DNA of 64,000 nt from Streptomyces sp. NBC_01481 (GCF_026339995.1 NZ_JAPEPT010000006.1:1-64000); one strand, 5' to 3'; shown: positions 16,442 through 27,167, counted from the first letter of the stretch. Made by a program: numbers and translations. The notes: generated by a model not told the origin, from the letters alone.

Positions 16442-19400
16442 GCGGTACGAGCAAGGAGTTGGTCTGCCGTACGGACGGCAGGCGCGCCAAGGTACGGGCC
16501 GCGCAGCTCGGCGGTGTGGACGCCGTCGAGGTCGGTGACGACGGGCTGACGCTCACCGTCACGTTCCTCGGCAAGGCGCCCCACGGGCTGTGCCCGGAGA
16601 ACATCCGCATCAACGGCGGGCGCCGGATCACCGGCATCGAGGCCGTCGAGGTGTCCGTCGAGCGCGAGGAGGACCCGGAGCTCGACGACCGGCTGTGCGT
16701 CACGCTGGACCGCACCGGCGACACGTCCCGGTACACGCTCTCCGTCGTGGACACCGATCCGTACGGACGGCCCGGCACCGAGCCCTTTCCCGGCTTCGAC
16801 CAGCGCTATTTCTCCGCCGGGTTCGACTTCCGGCCCGACTGCCCGACCCCCTTCGACTGCAAGGACGAGCAGCCCGACTGCCCGCCTTCCTTCCCTGCCG
16901 CGCCGGTCATCGACTACACCGCACGCGACTACGACACGATCCGCCGCCTGATCCTGGACCGGCTGGCGCTGACCACCCCGGACTGGGTGGAGCGCAATGC
17001 CGCCGACCTCGGCACGACGCTGGTCGAGCTGCTCGCCCACACCGCCGACCGGATCAGCTATCAGCAGGACGCGGTGGCGACGGAGGCGTATCTCGACACG
17101 GCCCGCCGCCGTGTATCCATACGCCGTCATGTGCGGCTCATCGACTACCCGATGCACGACGGCGTCAACGCCCGCGCTTTCGTGGCGGTCGAGACCGTAC
17201 GGCCGCTGACGCTGGAGCCCGGCACATACCGCTTCGCGGCCGTCGACGTCCGCAGCCTGGGGCCGCGCGACAGGCCCGCGATCGGCACCGTCATCGAGGA
17301 CCGGGACCTGGCCGTTCTGGACGAGCGAGGGTCGGTCGAGGTGTTCGAGCCGGTCGTCGCCGACGAGCCGCTGGCGCTGCGCCCCGAGCACAACACCATC
17401 CGGTTCTGGACCTGGGGCGACGAGGTGTGCTCGCTGCCCAAGGGCGCCACATCCGCGACGCTGCGGGACGCGTGGGCGGACGAGGAGTGCTCGGTCAGGT
17501 CGCTGGAGCTGGCTCCGGGCGATCTGCTGCTGATCGAGGAGGTGCTGGGAGCAGTCTCCGGCACACCGGGCGACGCCGACCCCGCCCACCGTCAGGCCGT
17601 ACGCCTCACCTCGGTCACGCCGGTCGTGGACCGGCTGGCCGACCAGCCGGTCCTGGAAGTCACCTGGGCGCAGGAGGACGCGCCGGCCTTCCCCGTCTGT
17701 CTGTCGACGCGGGGCGGCAGGGACTGCGAGCCGGTCGAGGATGTGAGTGTGGCGCGCGGGAATGTCGTGCTCGTCGACCATGGGCGCTCGCTGACGTTCT
17801 GCGGCGGAACGCCGGAGAACGTCACAGTGCCTCCCGCGCCCGCCGTCCTCGGTTCCTGCGATCCGTCCGGCTTCGGCTGCTGGGACCGCAAGGAGGGCAA
17901 CGCCACGGCCGATCTGATCAACGCTCGTCTGGAGCAGACCCGTTGTGGCCGGTTTCTGACTGCTGATCAGGTACGGGAGCTGTTCACCGTCGTCGGCGAG
18001 GACGAGACCGCACGTGCGGGCCTCGGCCTGGAACTCGCGGGCCGCCGACGGGAGAAGGTCGTCCCCGGCACCGCCTACGAGCAGGCCGAGGCGCTGGAGA
18101 CCCTGCTGGCTCAGGTCGTCTACCCCGGTATCCCGGCGCGCTTCCGGCCGGTGCTGCAGCGCTCCCCCGTGGTCCAGTCGGTGCCGTTCCCCGACCCGCG
18201 TCATGTCTCGGCGGGACAGTCCACCCGGCTGGCCGCCATCCCCGGACGCGTCCGGCAGCGGCTGGTGGAACTGTGGCGCAGCGCCCGCGACTGCGACGGA
18301 CTCACGGAGCCCGAAATCGCCGAGCTGACGGTGCTGTTCGGGCTCCGGGTGCTGGAGCGTCTTGAGCTGCGCCGTCATCCGGTGCGCGTGCTGCGGGAGT
18401 TGCTGCATCGCAGCGAACGGCTGCTGGCCGCCAAGCTGCGTCGTCTGGAGGTGCTGACGGCCCGGGCACGGGCCGGTGCGGTGCTGGACGATTCCATCGC
18501 CTGGGAGATCACCCACACCTGGGGCGCGGAGTACGCGGCGGGGATCGATCCGGACGAGCCGGTGCTGCGGGGCCCCGCGGCCGCGCTCGTACAAGATCCG
18601 CGGGCCGCGCTTCCCGCCGTGACGGTCGCGGACGGCGAGGAGTGGTGGACCGCGAAGCGGGATCTGCTCGACTCGGGTGCGCGCGATCGGCACTTCGTCG
18701 GTGAGCTGGAGGACGACGGCCGGATCGCGCTGCGGTTCGGGGACGGGCGCCACGGCTCCCGCCCGCAGCCGGGCGCGCGCCTGGAACTGCACTACCGGCT
18801 CGGCGGCGGCACCGCCGGCAATGTCGGCGCGGAGTCCATCAACCATCTGGTGCTGTGCCGTGATCCCGAGGACGCGGACGCCGGGGACCCGATGCCCGTC
18901 GCGGGCGTACGCAATCCCCTGCCCGCCGTCGGCGGCACGGAGCCCGAGCCGGTCGAGCAGGTGCGCCAGCTCGCCCCGCTCGACCTGAAGCGCACGCGGC
19001 TGCGGGCCGTCACGGCTGAGGACTATGCGGCGCTGGCGTCGAAACTGCCGGGGGTGCAGCGGGCGGCTGCCGAGATCCGCTGGACCGGCAGTGTGCAGGA
19101 GGCGCATGTCGCCGTCGACGCGCTGGGCAACGGGGACGCGTCCCCGGCGCTGCTCGACTCGGTGGCGTACGCGCTGGAGAGCTACCGCCGGATCGGGCAC
19201 GACCTGGTGGTGGGGCCCGCGCGGTCCGTGCCGCTGGACATCGAGCTGGCGGTGTGCGCGGCGCCCGGTCATCAGCACGGCCAGATTCTCGCCGAGCTGT
19301 ACCGGCTTCTCGGCAACCGCGCGCTGACCGGCGGGCGGCTCGGCTTCTTCCATCCCGACGCACTGACCTTGGGTGAACCGGTGCGGCTCAGCCGTCTGGT

Positions 19401-19605
19401 GGCGGCGGCCGCGGCGGTCCAGGGCGTGGAGAGCGTACGGGTGACCCGGTTGCGCCGGCTGTTCCACGAAGATCCACTCGACGACACCGCACTGGAGGCA
19501 GGCGTGCTGCGGCTCGGCCCGCTGGAGATCGCGCGTTGCGACAACGACCCCGACCGGCCCGAGCTGGGCCGGCTCTCGATCGAGCTCGGCGGAGGTGCGC
19601 GATGA
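16438..19605 (+). CDS. cis11: baseplate wedge protein (gp6/baseplate J-like, Pvc11-like)
   Basis: A 1055-residue putative baseplate assembly protein. The N-terminal 130 residues are an accessory beta-rich domain. Near 160-230 lies the conserved wedge segment DWVERNAADLGTTLVELLAH and RISYQQDAVATEAYLDTARR. The C-terminal third has the baseplate-J pattern: ALRFGDGRHGSRPQPGARLE, YRLGGGTAGNVGAESI and RAVTAEDYAALASKLPGVQRA. It would build the wedge ring together with the next gene product. Start ATG 16438 overlaps the gp25 stop as ATGA. Confidence 0.9.
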   Translation: MSGTSKELVCRTDGRRAKVRAAQLGGVDAVEVGDDGLTLTVTFLGKAPHGLCPENIRINGGRRITGIEAVEVSVEREEDPELDDRLCVTLDRTGDTSRYTLSVVDTDPYGRPGTEPFPGFDQRYFSAGFDFRPDCPTPFDCKDEQPDCPPSFPAAPVIDYTARDYDTIRRLILDRLALTTPDWVERNAADLGTTLVELLAHTADRISYQQDAVATEAYLDTARRRVSIRRHVRLIDYPMHDGVNARAFVAVETVRPLTLEPGTYRFAAVDVRSLGPRDRPAIGTVIEDRDLAVLDERGSVEVFEPVVADEPLALRPEHNTIRFWTWGDEVCSLPKGATSATLRDAWADEECSVRSLELAPGDLLLIEEVLGAVSGTPGDADPAHRQAVRLTSVTPVVDRLADQPVLEVTWAQEDAPAFPVCLSTRGGRDCEPVEDVSVARGNVVLVDHGRSLTFCGGTPENVTVPPAPAVLGSCDPSGFGCWDRKEGNATADLINARLEQTRCGRFLTADQVRELFTVVGEDETARAGLGLELAGRRREKVVPGTAYEQAEALETLLAQVVYPGIPARFRPVLQRSPVVQSVPFPDPRHVSAGQSTRLAAIPGRVRQRLVELWRSARDCDGLTEPEIAELTVLFGLRVLERLELRRHPVRVLRELLHRSERLLAAKLRRLEVLTARARAGAVLDDSIAWEITHTWGAEYAAGIDPDEPVLRGPAAALVQDPRAALPAVTVADGEEWWTAKRDLLDSGARDRHFVGELEDDGRIALRFGDGRHGSRPQPGARLELHYRLGGGTAGNVGAESINHLVLCRDPEDADAGDPMPVAGVRNPLPAVGGTEPEPVEQVRQLAPLDLKRTRLRAVTAEDYAALASKLPGVQRAAAEIRWTGSVQEAHVAVDALGNGDASPALLDSVAYALESYRRIGHDLVVGPARSVPLDIELAVCAAPGHQHGQILAELYRLLGNRALTGGRLGFFHPDALTLGEPVRLSRLVAAAAAVQGVESVRVTRLRRLFHEDPLDDTALEAGVLRLGPLEIARCDNDPDRPELGRLSIELGGGAR

Positions 19606-22600
19606 GCGGCTCCTGCGGTTGCGGCTGCGGCGGTCACGACGAACGCCATGCGCCGAAGGCTCTGTACAACCCGCCGGGCCGCACGGCCCTGAACTACCGC
19701 GTCGGCGAGTACGGCTCGTTCCTGGCGGCCATGCGCGACCGGCTCGCCTCACCCGCCTATCCGGCGCTGCGCGGGCTGACCGTCCGCACCCCCGACGATC
19801 CGTCGATCGGGCTGCTCGACGCGTGGGCGGTGGTGGGCGATCTGCTCACCTTCCACTCCGAGCGCATCGCCGACGAGGGGTATCTGCGCACGGCCGACGA
19901 GCACCGTTCGCTGGCTCTGCTGGGGCGGCTCGTGGGGCACCGGCCACGGCCGGGCATCGCCGCCGACACCCATCTCGCGTACACGCTGGACCGGGATCCG
20001 CGGGCCGAGGATGTGCCGGTGCTGATCCCGCGCGGCGCGCGCGCCAACAGCGTGCCCAGCACCTCCGACGAGGAGTCGCAGGCCTTCGAGACCAGCAAGG
20101 ACCTCATCGCGCGCTGGGCGTGGAACGAGCTGGCGGTGCGTCGGCGCCGGCCGGCGCTGCTCACCCCGGACGATCTGCGCAAGCGCCCGGAGATCTTCGT
20201 CTCCGGGACCGACACCTCCCTGCAGACCGGGGACAGACTGCTGTTCGTCTTCGGCGGGGACAAGGACACCCCCGGGCAGCGTCTGCTGCTTCCGGTGGCG
20301 CGTATCCGCATCGACCGGGACGACGAGGTCACGGCGGTCGGGCTGCCGCAGTCCGCCCCGCCCTCGCTGTCCGAGCTGGTGGCCGGGCTGCGCGAGTGGA
20401 TCACCGAGGACGAGCGGGAGGTCGAGGAGGGTGAGCCCACCCCCGACAACCCCAACCCACGTCCTGTCAGCCGGATCATCGAGGCCTTCGACACTCAGGT
20501 GCTCGCGCCGCTGCGTGCGGATCTGGCCGGGATCAAGACGCCCGCGCAGTTCGCGGCGCGGCTGGTCGAGCCGCACGACCGGCTCGCGGAGGCGCAGGCG
20601 ATAGCCGCGCCGTACGAGGAAGTGGCCGCCTGGTTCGAGCAGTTGGAGGCCGTGGTCGGCGAGCTGATGGAGCGGGCGGCCGATCTGGAGCCTTCCCGCG
20701 CGGAGACTCCGGCGGCGGCTTCGGACTCAGCGGCCATGCGGGCGCTCGGCGCCGTACTTCCCGCGCTGCGCACCCGCGTGGTGCGGCCGCCGTCGGGGGC
20801 GCGCACGCTCTCCCACGATCCTGGCCGGTACTTCGCGCCGGGCTCCGATCTCGGTGCGCAGTTGCTGTCGGCGCTCGATCCGCGGGTCGCCGACGGCATG
20901 TACGCGGCGTGGCGACAGGCGGCGCCTGCCGCGCCCACACTGCTGCGGGAGCTTCAGGCGATGCGGGTGACCGCCGCGCCGTTCGGGGCGACGGCGCCGC
21001 TCAAGCCCGTGCAGGACGAGCGCGGGCGGGTGATCCGGCAGACGGACTGGCCCGTGAGCGGCGGGGAACTCACCACGATGCGGATCGTGTACGACACGGC
21101 CGGACGGGTTCCGGTGCGCGCCGAGTTCCAGCACATCGAGACAGGGTCCTCCTGGCAGCGATCGGAGAATCTGCCCACGGACACGAGCTTCGGTCTGGGG
21201 CCGGGCAGGGTCTCGCTGCAGACCCGGGTGGGCCAGGACCACGATCTCAGCTGGCTGACCAGGCGCCCCGCGGACTCCCAGGAGCCCGGTGTGACGGCCG
21301 AGTTCTCCCAGGGACTGCCGGAGCGGACGCTGTTCGTGTCGAGGCCGGCCGAGGACGGGCGGGTGCATGTGGCCGTGCAGAACGGCCAGCCGCTCAACTG
21401 GCTGCTGGCTCCCGGTGAGCACAAGCAGGTCACCCACGGCGGTGTGGAGGTGACGGCGCGGTACACGGTCGGCAGCGAGCCCGCGAATGTCGAGATCGGC
21501 ATCGCGACCGTGCCGGAGCAGGCGAACCGTCATGTGCTTCCGCTCGACTCCGTACAGGACGGGATCACCGTCGGCAGCTGGGTCGCGGTCGAGCGTCCCC
21601 GCAAGGGCTCCGGGGAACCCGACGGCATCCCCGGCGACAAGAAGCTCGCGTTCGTGACCACCCGTGTCACCGCCGTACGCACGGCCGTGTACACCAACTA
21701 CGGGATCACCGGCCGCGGCACCGAGCTGACGCTCGCCGATCCGTGGCTGGACGAGCACGACGTCCTGCTCTCGGCGATCCGGGACGCGACCGTGCACGCG
21801 GGCGGCGAGGCGCTGCGGCCCGCCGACGAGCCGCTGGGCGAGGACGTTCGCGGCAATGAGCTCGAACTGGCCGAGCTGTACGACGGGTTGCGGCCGGGCC
21901 GTCATCTGGTCGTCTCGGGCGAGCGCACCGACATCCCCGGCACGGCAGGGGTCCGCGGTACCGAACTGGTGGTGATCGCGGCGGTTGAGCAGCAGCTCGA
22001 TCCGCGCCTGCCCGGCGATCACGTACATACGAAGCTGACGCTCACCACGGACCTGGCCTACCGCTACCGCCGTGACACGGTGCGCGTCCAGGGCAATGTG
22101 GTGCCCGCGACGCACGGCGAGAGCCGTGACGAGCCGATCGGCAGCGGCGACGCCGACCGGGCCAACCAGACGTTCACGCTCTGGCAGTCGCCCCTGACCT
22201 GGCTGCCTGCCGACAATCCTCTGGGCGCGACGCCCACCCTTGAGGTGCGCGTCGACGGACTGCTGTGGCACGAGGTGGACAGTCTGGCGGGGCGCGGTCC
22301 GCGCGAGCGCGTGTATGTCTCGGGGACGGCCGGGGACGGGCGTACGACGGTGACCTTCGGCGACGGGGTGCACGGCGCACGGCTGTCCACCGGGCACGAG
22401 AACGTCCGGGCCCGGTACCGCTTCGGCACCGGCAAGGCCGCCAACGTGCGGGCGGACCGCATCACTCAGGCGGTCTCCCGGCCGCTGGGCGTCAGTGCCG
22501 TCACCAACCCGCAGCCCGCCACGGGCGGCGCGGACGCCGACGGTCCGGGACTGACCCGGCGCACGATCCCGCTGGCGGTCTCGGCGCTCGACCGGCTCGT

Positions 22601-23354
22601 GTCCGTCGAGGACTACGAGGACTTCGCACGCTCGCGTGCGGGCATCGGGCGGGCCGCGGCCCGCCAGATCTTCGACGGCCGGCGCCGGGTGCTGCATGTG
22701 ACGGTGGCCGGGGTCGACGGCATCGCGATCGCCGACGACTCGGAGGTGCTGCGTGCCCTGCGTTCCTCGCTGGCCGAGTACGGCGACTCGCGCCTGCCGA
22801 TCAAGGTGGACGTGCGCGAGCTGGTACTGCTGCTGCTCGCGGCGAAGGTGAAGGTCGCCCCCGACCACACCTGGAGCGTCGTCGAGCCGCGGCTGCGGCG
22901 GGCGCTGCTGACCCAATTCGGCAGCGGGCGGCGCGAGTTGGGCCGTCCGGCGCGCCTGTCCGAGGTGCTGGCGACCGCCCATTCGGTGCCCGGTGTCGAC
23001 TATGTCGACGTTGATGTGTTCACCGGCGTACCCGCGTCCGTGACGCCCGACGAGCTGACCGGGCTGGCGAGTTCGCTCAACCGGCCGCGCACCGCGGTCG
23101 GCGCCCGGCTCGCCGCGTACGACGAAGCAGTGCACCGCGTCACCGCCGACGACGGCGAAACGCTCACCCAGGTCGCCGCCCGGCACGGCATCTCCCTCGC
23201 CGAACTGCTGCGGCTGAACCCGGACATCACTGATACCCGGCGGCTGGAGAAGGGCCGGGCCGTGTTCGTCTTCCGCGGCATCCGGCCCGCACAGCTCGCC
23301 CTGCTCTCCCCGCATGTCGCGGACACGCTGATTCTGACGGAGGTCACCTCATGA
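19602..23354 (+). CDS. cis12: large baseplate wedge protein with C-terminal LysM domain (Pvc12-like)
   Basis: A 1250-residue wedge protein related to the preceding one. It starts with a Cys/Gly-rich tip (MSGSCGCGCGGHDERH), which could bind a metal (inference). Residues 60-110 hold the wedge motif DAWAVVGDLLTFHSERIADEGYL; around 890-1000 is the baseplate-J pattern (VTFGDGVHGARLSTGHENV, YRFGTGKAANVRADRI); residues about 1177-1228 form a LysM domain (VTADDGETLTQVAARHGIS, LRLNPDI). ATG 19602 is chosen over upstream in-frame codons because GGAGG (19591-19595) precedes it and it overlaps the previous stop. It ends overlapping the next ATG by 4 nt. Confidence 0.88.
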   Translation: MSGSCGCGCGGHDERHAPKALYNPPGRTALNYRVGEYGSFLAAMRDRLASPAYPALRGLTVRTPDDPSIGLLDAWAVVGDLLTFHSERIADEGYLRTADEHRSLALLGRLVGHRPRPGIAADTHLAYTLDRDPRAEDVPVLIPRGARANSVPSTSDEESQAFETSKDLIARWAWNELAVRRRRPALLTPDDLRKRPEIFVSGTDTSLQTGDRLLFVFGGDKDTPGQRLLLPVARIRIDRDDEVTAVGLPQSAPPSLSELVAGLREWITEDEREVEEGEPTPDNPNPRPVSRIIEAFDTQVLAPLRADLAGIKTPAQFAARLVEPHDRLAEAQAIAAPYEEVAAWFEQLEAVVGELMERAADLEPSRAETPAAASDSAAMRALGAVLPALRTRVVRPPSGARTLSHDPGRYFAPGSDLGAQLLSALDPRVADGMYAAWRQAAPAAPTLLRELQAMRVTAAPFGATAPLKPVQDERGRVIRQTDWPVSGGELTTMRIVYDTAGRVPVRAEFQHIETGSSWQRSENLPTDTSFGLGPGRVSLQTRVGQDHDLSWLTRRPADSQEPGVTAEFSQGLPERTLFVSRPAEDGRVHVAVQNGQPLNWLLAPGEHKQVTHGGVEVTARYTVGSEPANVEIGIATVPEQANRHVLPLDSVQDGITVGSWVAVERPRKGSGEPDGIPGDKKLAFVTTRVTAVRTAVYTNYGITGRGTELTLADPWLDEHDVLLSAIRDATVHAGGEALRPADEPLGEDVRGNELELAELYDGLRPGRHLVVSGERTDIPGTAGVRGTELVVIAAVEQQLDPRLPGDHVHTKLTLTTDLAYRYRRDTVRVQGNVVPATHGESRDEPIGSGDADRANQTFTLWQSPLTWLPADNPLGATPTLEVRVDGLLWHEVDSLAGRGPRERVYVSGTAGDGRTTVTFGDGVHGARLSTGHENVRARYRFGTGKAANVRADRITQAVSRPLGVSAVTNPQPATGGADADGPGLTRRTIPLAVSALDRLVSVEDYEDFARSRAGIGRAAARQIFDGRRRVLHVTVAGVDGIAIADDSEVLRALRSSLAEYGDSRLPIKVDVRELVLLLLAAKVKVAPDHTWSVVEPRLRRALLTQFGSGRRELGRPARLSEVLATAHSVPGVDYVDVDVFTGVPASVTPDELTGLASSLNRPRTAVGARLAAYDEAVHRVTADDGETLTQVAARHGISLAELLRLNPDITDTRRLEKGRAVFVFRGIRPAQLALLSPHVADTLILTEVTS

Positions 23355-25507
23355 CCAGGGAACCGGACGGCCTCGCTGATCTGCTTCCGCAGTGGCACCG
23401 CCTGCGGGACGCCGAGGGCGGGGAGCCGCTGCGCGCCCTGCTCGCGGTGATCGCCGAGCAGGTCGACCGGGTGCGGGACGGGGTCGAGCAGGGGTACGAG
23501 GACTGGTTCGTGGAGACCGCGGCGCCCTGGGTGCTGCCGTATCTCGGCGATCTGGTGGGCTACGCCCCGCTGCCGGGCTACGAACGCGTACAGGCGCAGG
23601 GTCTGGAGGGCGAGAACGGGGACGATTCCCGCCTGCGGCTCGCCGAGGCCCTGGCGCCGCGCCGCGATGTGGCGGCCACGGTCGCCAACCGGCGCCGCAA
23701 GGGCACCCTCGCCCTCCTTGAGGAGCTGGCCGAGGACGTCGCCGGATGGCCTTCGCGGGCCGTGGAATTCTCCCGGCTCGTCTCCCACCAGCAGCCGGTG
23801 AAGCTGTACGGATCCGGCACGGACGCCGCCAACGCGCGGCGCCGGGAACGCGGCAGGCTCGTGGACGTACGCGACGGTGCGGCCCTCGATCTGGCAGGCG
23901 GGCCGTTCGGCACGGTGGCGCAGTCGGTGAATGTGCGGCGGGCCGACTCGGCACGCAGACAAGGCGGTTACTCCCCCGCCGGGGTGGGCCTCTTCGTCTG
24001 GCGGCTGAAGCCGTACCACGTGACCGGCGCGCCCGCGTACTGCATCGACCGGGCCCGCAACCTCTACACCTTCTCGATTCTGGGCAATGACACTCCGCTG
24101 GTGACCAAGCCGGTTCCCGAGCCGTCGGCGACCCATGTCGCGACGATCGACAACGTGCCCGCATACATCCGGCGCCGGCAGCTCGCCGACCGCCTCGCGG
24201 ACTACTACGGGCCGGGCAAGAGCTTCACGATCTGGCGCGACGGCCAGGACGAGCCCGTGCCGCTCTCGGACATCGTGGTGGCGGACCTGACCCACTGGCG
24301 CTACCGGCCCAAGCGCGGCCAGGTGGCGGTCGATCCGGCGCTCGGCAGGATCGCGTTCGGTTCGCGGTCCGCGCCGCGGCAGGGCGTCTGGGTCACCTAC
24401 CACTACGCGTTCGCGGACGACACGGGCGGCGGTGAGTACCCGCGCGAGCGTGAGACGCCGACGGCGAAGGTCTACCGGGTCGGCCCGGACCAGAGCTACC
24501 AGCGGATCATGGACGCGTACAACGACTGGCAGCGCGAGCGGCGTTCCGGGCAGTGCGGCCCCGGAGGCATCATCGAGATCACGCACAGCGGCGCCTACCA
24601 GGAGCAGCTGGACTTCGATCTGGATCCGGGCGACCGTCTTGAGGTGCGCGCCGCCGAGGGAACCCGGCCGGTCATCCGGCTGCTCGACTGGTACAGCAAC
24701 CGGCCCGACGCGCTCAACATCCGCGCCCGGGAGGACTGCGAGGGTGAGCCTCCGCGGATCGTGCTGGACGGTCTGCTGATCACCGGTCGCGGGCTCAATG
24801 TCACCGGTCCGGTGGGCACGGTGGGACTGCGGCACTGCACGCTCGTGCCGGGCTGGTCGCTGGAGCCCGAGTGCCATCCGCACTCCCCCGAGGAACCCAG
24901 TCTGGTCCTGGACCGCACCACCGCGTGTGTGTCGATCGAGCGCAGCATCCTCGGCACCATCGAGGTCATCGGCGACGAGGTGAACCACGAGCCGCTGCCC
25001 ATCCACATCCGGGACAGCATCCTGGACGCCACCGGCCACGACCGGGCGGCGCTGTCCGCCCCGGACTGCCGCCACGCGCACGCCGTGCTCCACGCGCACC
25101 GCACCACCGTCATCGGTGAAGTCCACACCCATGCCGTGGAGATCGCCGAGAACAGCATCTTCACCGGGCGGATGCAGGTGGCGCGGCGGGGCATCGGCTG
25201 TATGCGTTTCTCGTACGTGCCTCCCGGCTCTCGCACTCCGCGCCGCCACCGCTGCCAGCCGGACCTGTTGGGCAGTCAGAACGCCCAGCTGGTCCGCCCG
25301 CTGTTCACCAGTGAGCGCTATGGCACGCCCGCGTACGGGCAACTCGCGGCAGCCTGCGCGGAGGAGATCAAGCGCGGCGCCGAGGACGGTTCCGAGATGG
25401 GCGCCTTCCACGACCTGTACCAGCCCCAGCACGAGGACAGCCTGCGGGCCCGGCTCGCCGAGTACACCCCGGCCGGTACCGACGCCGGGATCATCCCCGT
25501 CACCTGA
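23351..25507 (+). CDS. phage tail protein I-like eCIS baseplate protein with beta-helix
   Basis: A 718-residue protein. The first 90 residues have the P2 tail protein I-like pattern (GEPLRALLAVIAEQVDRVRDG, WFVETAAPWVLPYLGDLVGY). The middle third resembles the same family's beta-domain, and residues about 370-640 have the short repeated strands of a right-handed beta-helix (LDFDLDPGDRLEVRAAEGT, NVTGPVGTVGLRHCTLV, SIERSILGTIEVIGDEV). It may link the baseplate to an outer structure or act as a short fibre substitute. It overlaps the wedge gene by 4 nt. Confidence 0.82.
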   Translation: MTREPDGLADLLPQWHRLRDAEGGEPLRALLAVIAEQVDRVRDGVEQGYEDWFVETAAPWVLPYLGDLVGYAPLPGYERVQAQGLEGENGDDSRLRLAEALAPRRDVAATVANRRRKGTLALLEELAEDVAGWPSRAVEFSRLVSHQQPVKLYGSGTDAANARRRERGRLVDVRDGAALDLAGGPFGTVAQSVNVRRADSARRQGGYSPAGVGLFVWRLKPYHVTGAPAYCIDRARNLYTFSILGNDTPLVTKPVPEPSATHVATIDNVPAYIRRRQLADRLADYYGPGKSFTIWRDGQDEPVPLSDIVVADLTHWRYRPKRGQVAVDPALGRIAFGSRSAPRQGVWVTYHYAFADDTGGGEYPRERETPTAKVYRVGPDQSYQRIMDAYNDWQRERRSGQCGPGGIIEITHSGAYQEQLDFDLDPGDRLEVRAAEGTRPVIRLLDWYSNRPDALNIRAREDCEGEPPRIVLDGLLITGRGLNVTGPVGTVGLRHCTLVPGWSLEPECHPHSPEEPSLVLDRTTACVSIERSILGTIEVIGDEVNHEPLPIHIRDSILDATGHDRAALSAPDCRHAHAVLHAHRTTVIGEVHTHAVEIAENSIFTGRMQVARRGIGCMRFSYVPPGSRTPRRHRCQPDLLGSQNAQLVRPLFTSERYGTPAYGQLAAACAEEIKRGAEDGSEMGAFHDLYQPQHEDSLRARLAEYTPAGTDAGIIPVT

Positions 25508-25548
25508 CACGACATCAACTGCCCAATCTTTGAGGGGGACCCCTTCCC

Positions 25549-27141
25549 ATGCATGCAGACATCTCCCGCAGCACCTTCCGGCCGGACCGGCACTACTCGG
25601 CTGTGATCGCCCAGCAGGGCCGCGTCCAGCTGGACGCCGACGCCAATGAGCAGACCGCGATCCAGCTGACGCAGGCCCGTACCACCGCGGCCGATCTGAT
25701 CGGACAGCACGGCGGGCCGCGCGGCGCGACCGGCTTCGAGCTCCACTTCCTGGGCGGGAGCCGGGAGTTGGACGATCTTTCCATCGGCGGCGGACGCTAT
25801 TACGTGGACGGCATCCTGCTGGACGCGACCCGCCCGCAGCCGGGCGTCCCGGTCGTGGACGACGCGCACAGCGCCGAGGAGGGCGAGAAGGACGAGCCCG
25901 CCGACGCGCCCGCGCCGACCGCGCCGCCGGCCACCTGGACGTACTGGGACCAGCCCGACGGATACCGGGACGCCGAGCGTCCCGGCGACCGGCTGCCCTC
26001 CCAGTTCCCGTATCTCGCCTACCTGAAGGTGTGGGAGCGCTCGGTCACGGCTGCCGAGGACCCGCTGCTGCGTGAGGTGGCGCTCGGGTCGGCGATGCCC
26101 GACACCGCGGCCCGGCTGAAGGTCGTGTGGCAGGTCCTTCCGCTGCCCGGCTCGCAGCTGGAGCCGGCGGACGGGGCGACGAAGGACCAGGTTCGGGCGG
26201 CCTTCACGAAGTGGGCTGCCGCGCAGGCGCCGAGCGCGCGGATGGCGGCGCGCAGCGAGCGTCCCGAGCACGCGGACGAGGACCCGTGCCTGGTGAAGCC
26301 GGACGCCCGCTACCGGGGCCAGGAGAACCAGATGTACCGCGTGGAGATCCACGAGGGCGGCGCGGCCAAGGACGCGACCTTCAAGTGGTCGCGGGAGAAC
26401 GGCTCGGTGACCTTCGCGGTCGACGAACTCGCTGGCGCCTGGGTGGAATTGGCCTCGCTCGGCAGCGACGACAAGCTCGATCTGAACGTCGGTGACTGGG
26501 TCGAGTTCGCGGACACCGCCTACCTCAGCCGCAACGAACCGCTGCCGCTGCTGCGGGTCGAGGAGCTCGACCTGCCGGGACGCCGGGTGCGGCTCTCGGC
26601 CGAGCCGGACCCCTCGGTGGGCCGCCGCCCCGAACTCCACCCCTTCCTGCGGCGCTGGGACCACCGCTCGGGCTCCGGGCGCGCGAGCGGCTCCGGCCGT
26701 ACGAAGCAGGGCGCGGCCAAGCTGCGCCATGGAGCCCTGCGGATCGAGGAGGGCGGCTGGCTGCCGCTGGAGGACGGCGTGTTCGTCTACTTCGAGCCCG
26801 GCAAGACCTATCGGACGGGCGACTACTGGAGCGTCGCGGCGCGCACCGCGACGGGCAATGTCGAGTGGCCGACGGATGCGGCTCGCCGGCCGCTGCTCCA
26901 GGCCCCGGCGGGCAACCACGTGCACTACGCGCCGCTCGCCTGGGTGCTCGGCGAGGGCTCGGTCGCCGACCTCCGCCAGACCTTCGCCCCGCTGGCGGCG
27001 CCCATCCCGGCGGCCGACGCCGAGGCGCTGGTGGCGGAGGCCACGTACGAGGCGGAGGCAGCGGCCGCGGAGAACGCCGCGGCGGGCGGTTCGGACCCGG
27101 GCACGGCGGGGCAGGACGTCGAAGGACAGCCCGACCACTGA
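25549..27141 (+). CDS. DUF6519 eCIS-associated protein
   Basis: A 530-residue protein of the DUF6519 type: it begins MHADISRSTFRPDRHYSAVI, continues QQGRVQLDADANEQTAIQL, and has the conserved NQMYRVEIHEGG and FKWSRENGSVTF segments near 265-290. The C-terminal 30 residues are Ala/Glu-rich and disordered. The family occurs at the end of eCIS and phage-like baseplate operons; its exact job is not known to me, perhaps an outer baseplate decoration. A strong GAGGGGGA ribosome site precedes ATG 25549, after a 41-nt gap. Confidence 0.83.
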   Translation: MHADISRSTFRPDRHYSAVIAQQGRVQLDADANEQTAIQLTQARTTAADLIGQHGGPRGATGFELHFLGGSRELDDLSIGGGRYYVDGILLDATRPQPGVPVVDDAHSAEEGEKDEPADAPAPTAPPATWTYWDQPDGYRDAERPGDRLPSQFPYLAYLKVWERSVTAAEDPLLREVALGSAMPDTAARLKVVWQVLPLPGSQLEPADGATKDQVRAAFTKWAAAQAPSARMAARSERPEHADEDPCLVKPDARYRGQENQMYRVEIHEGGAAKDATFKWSRENGSVTFAVDELAGAWVELASLGSDDKLDLNVGDWVEFADTAYLSRNEPLPLLRVEELDLPGRRVRLSAEPDPSVGRRPELHPFLRRWDHRSGSGRASGSGRTKQGAAKLRHGALRIEEGGWLPLEDGVFVYFEPGKTYRTGDYWSVAARTATGNVEWPTDAARRPLLQAPAGNHVHYAPLAWVLGEGSVADLRQTFAPLAAPIPAADAEALVAEATYEAEAAAAENAAAGGSDPGTAGQDVEGQPDH

Positions 27142-27167
27142 CGTAGCACCTGGAAAGGAGCACCACG

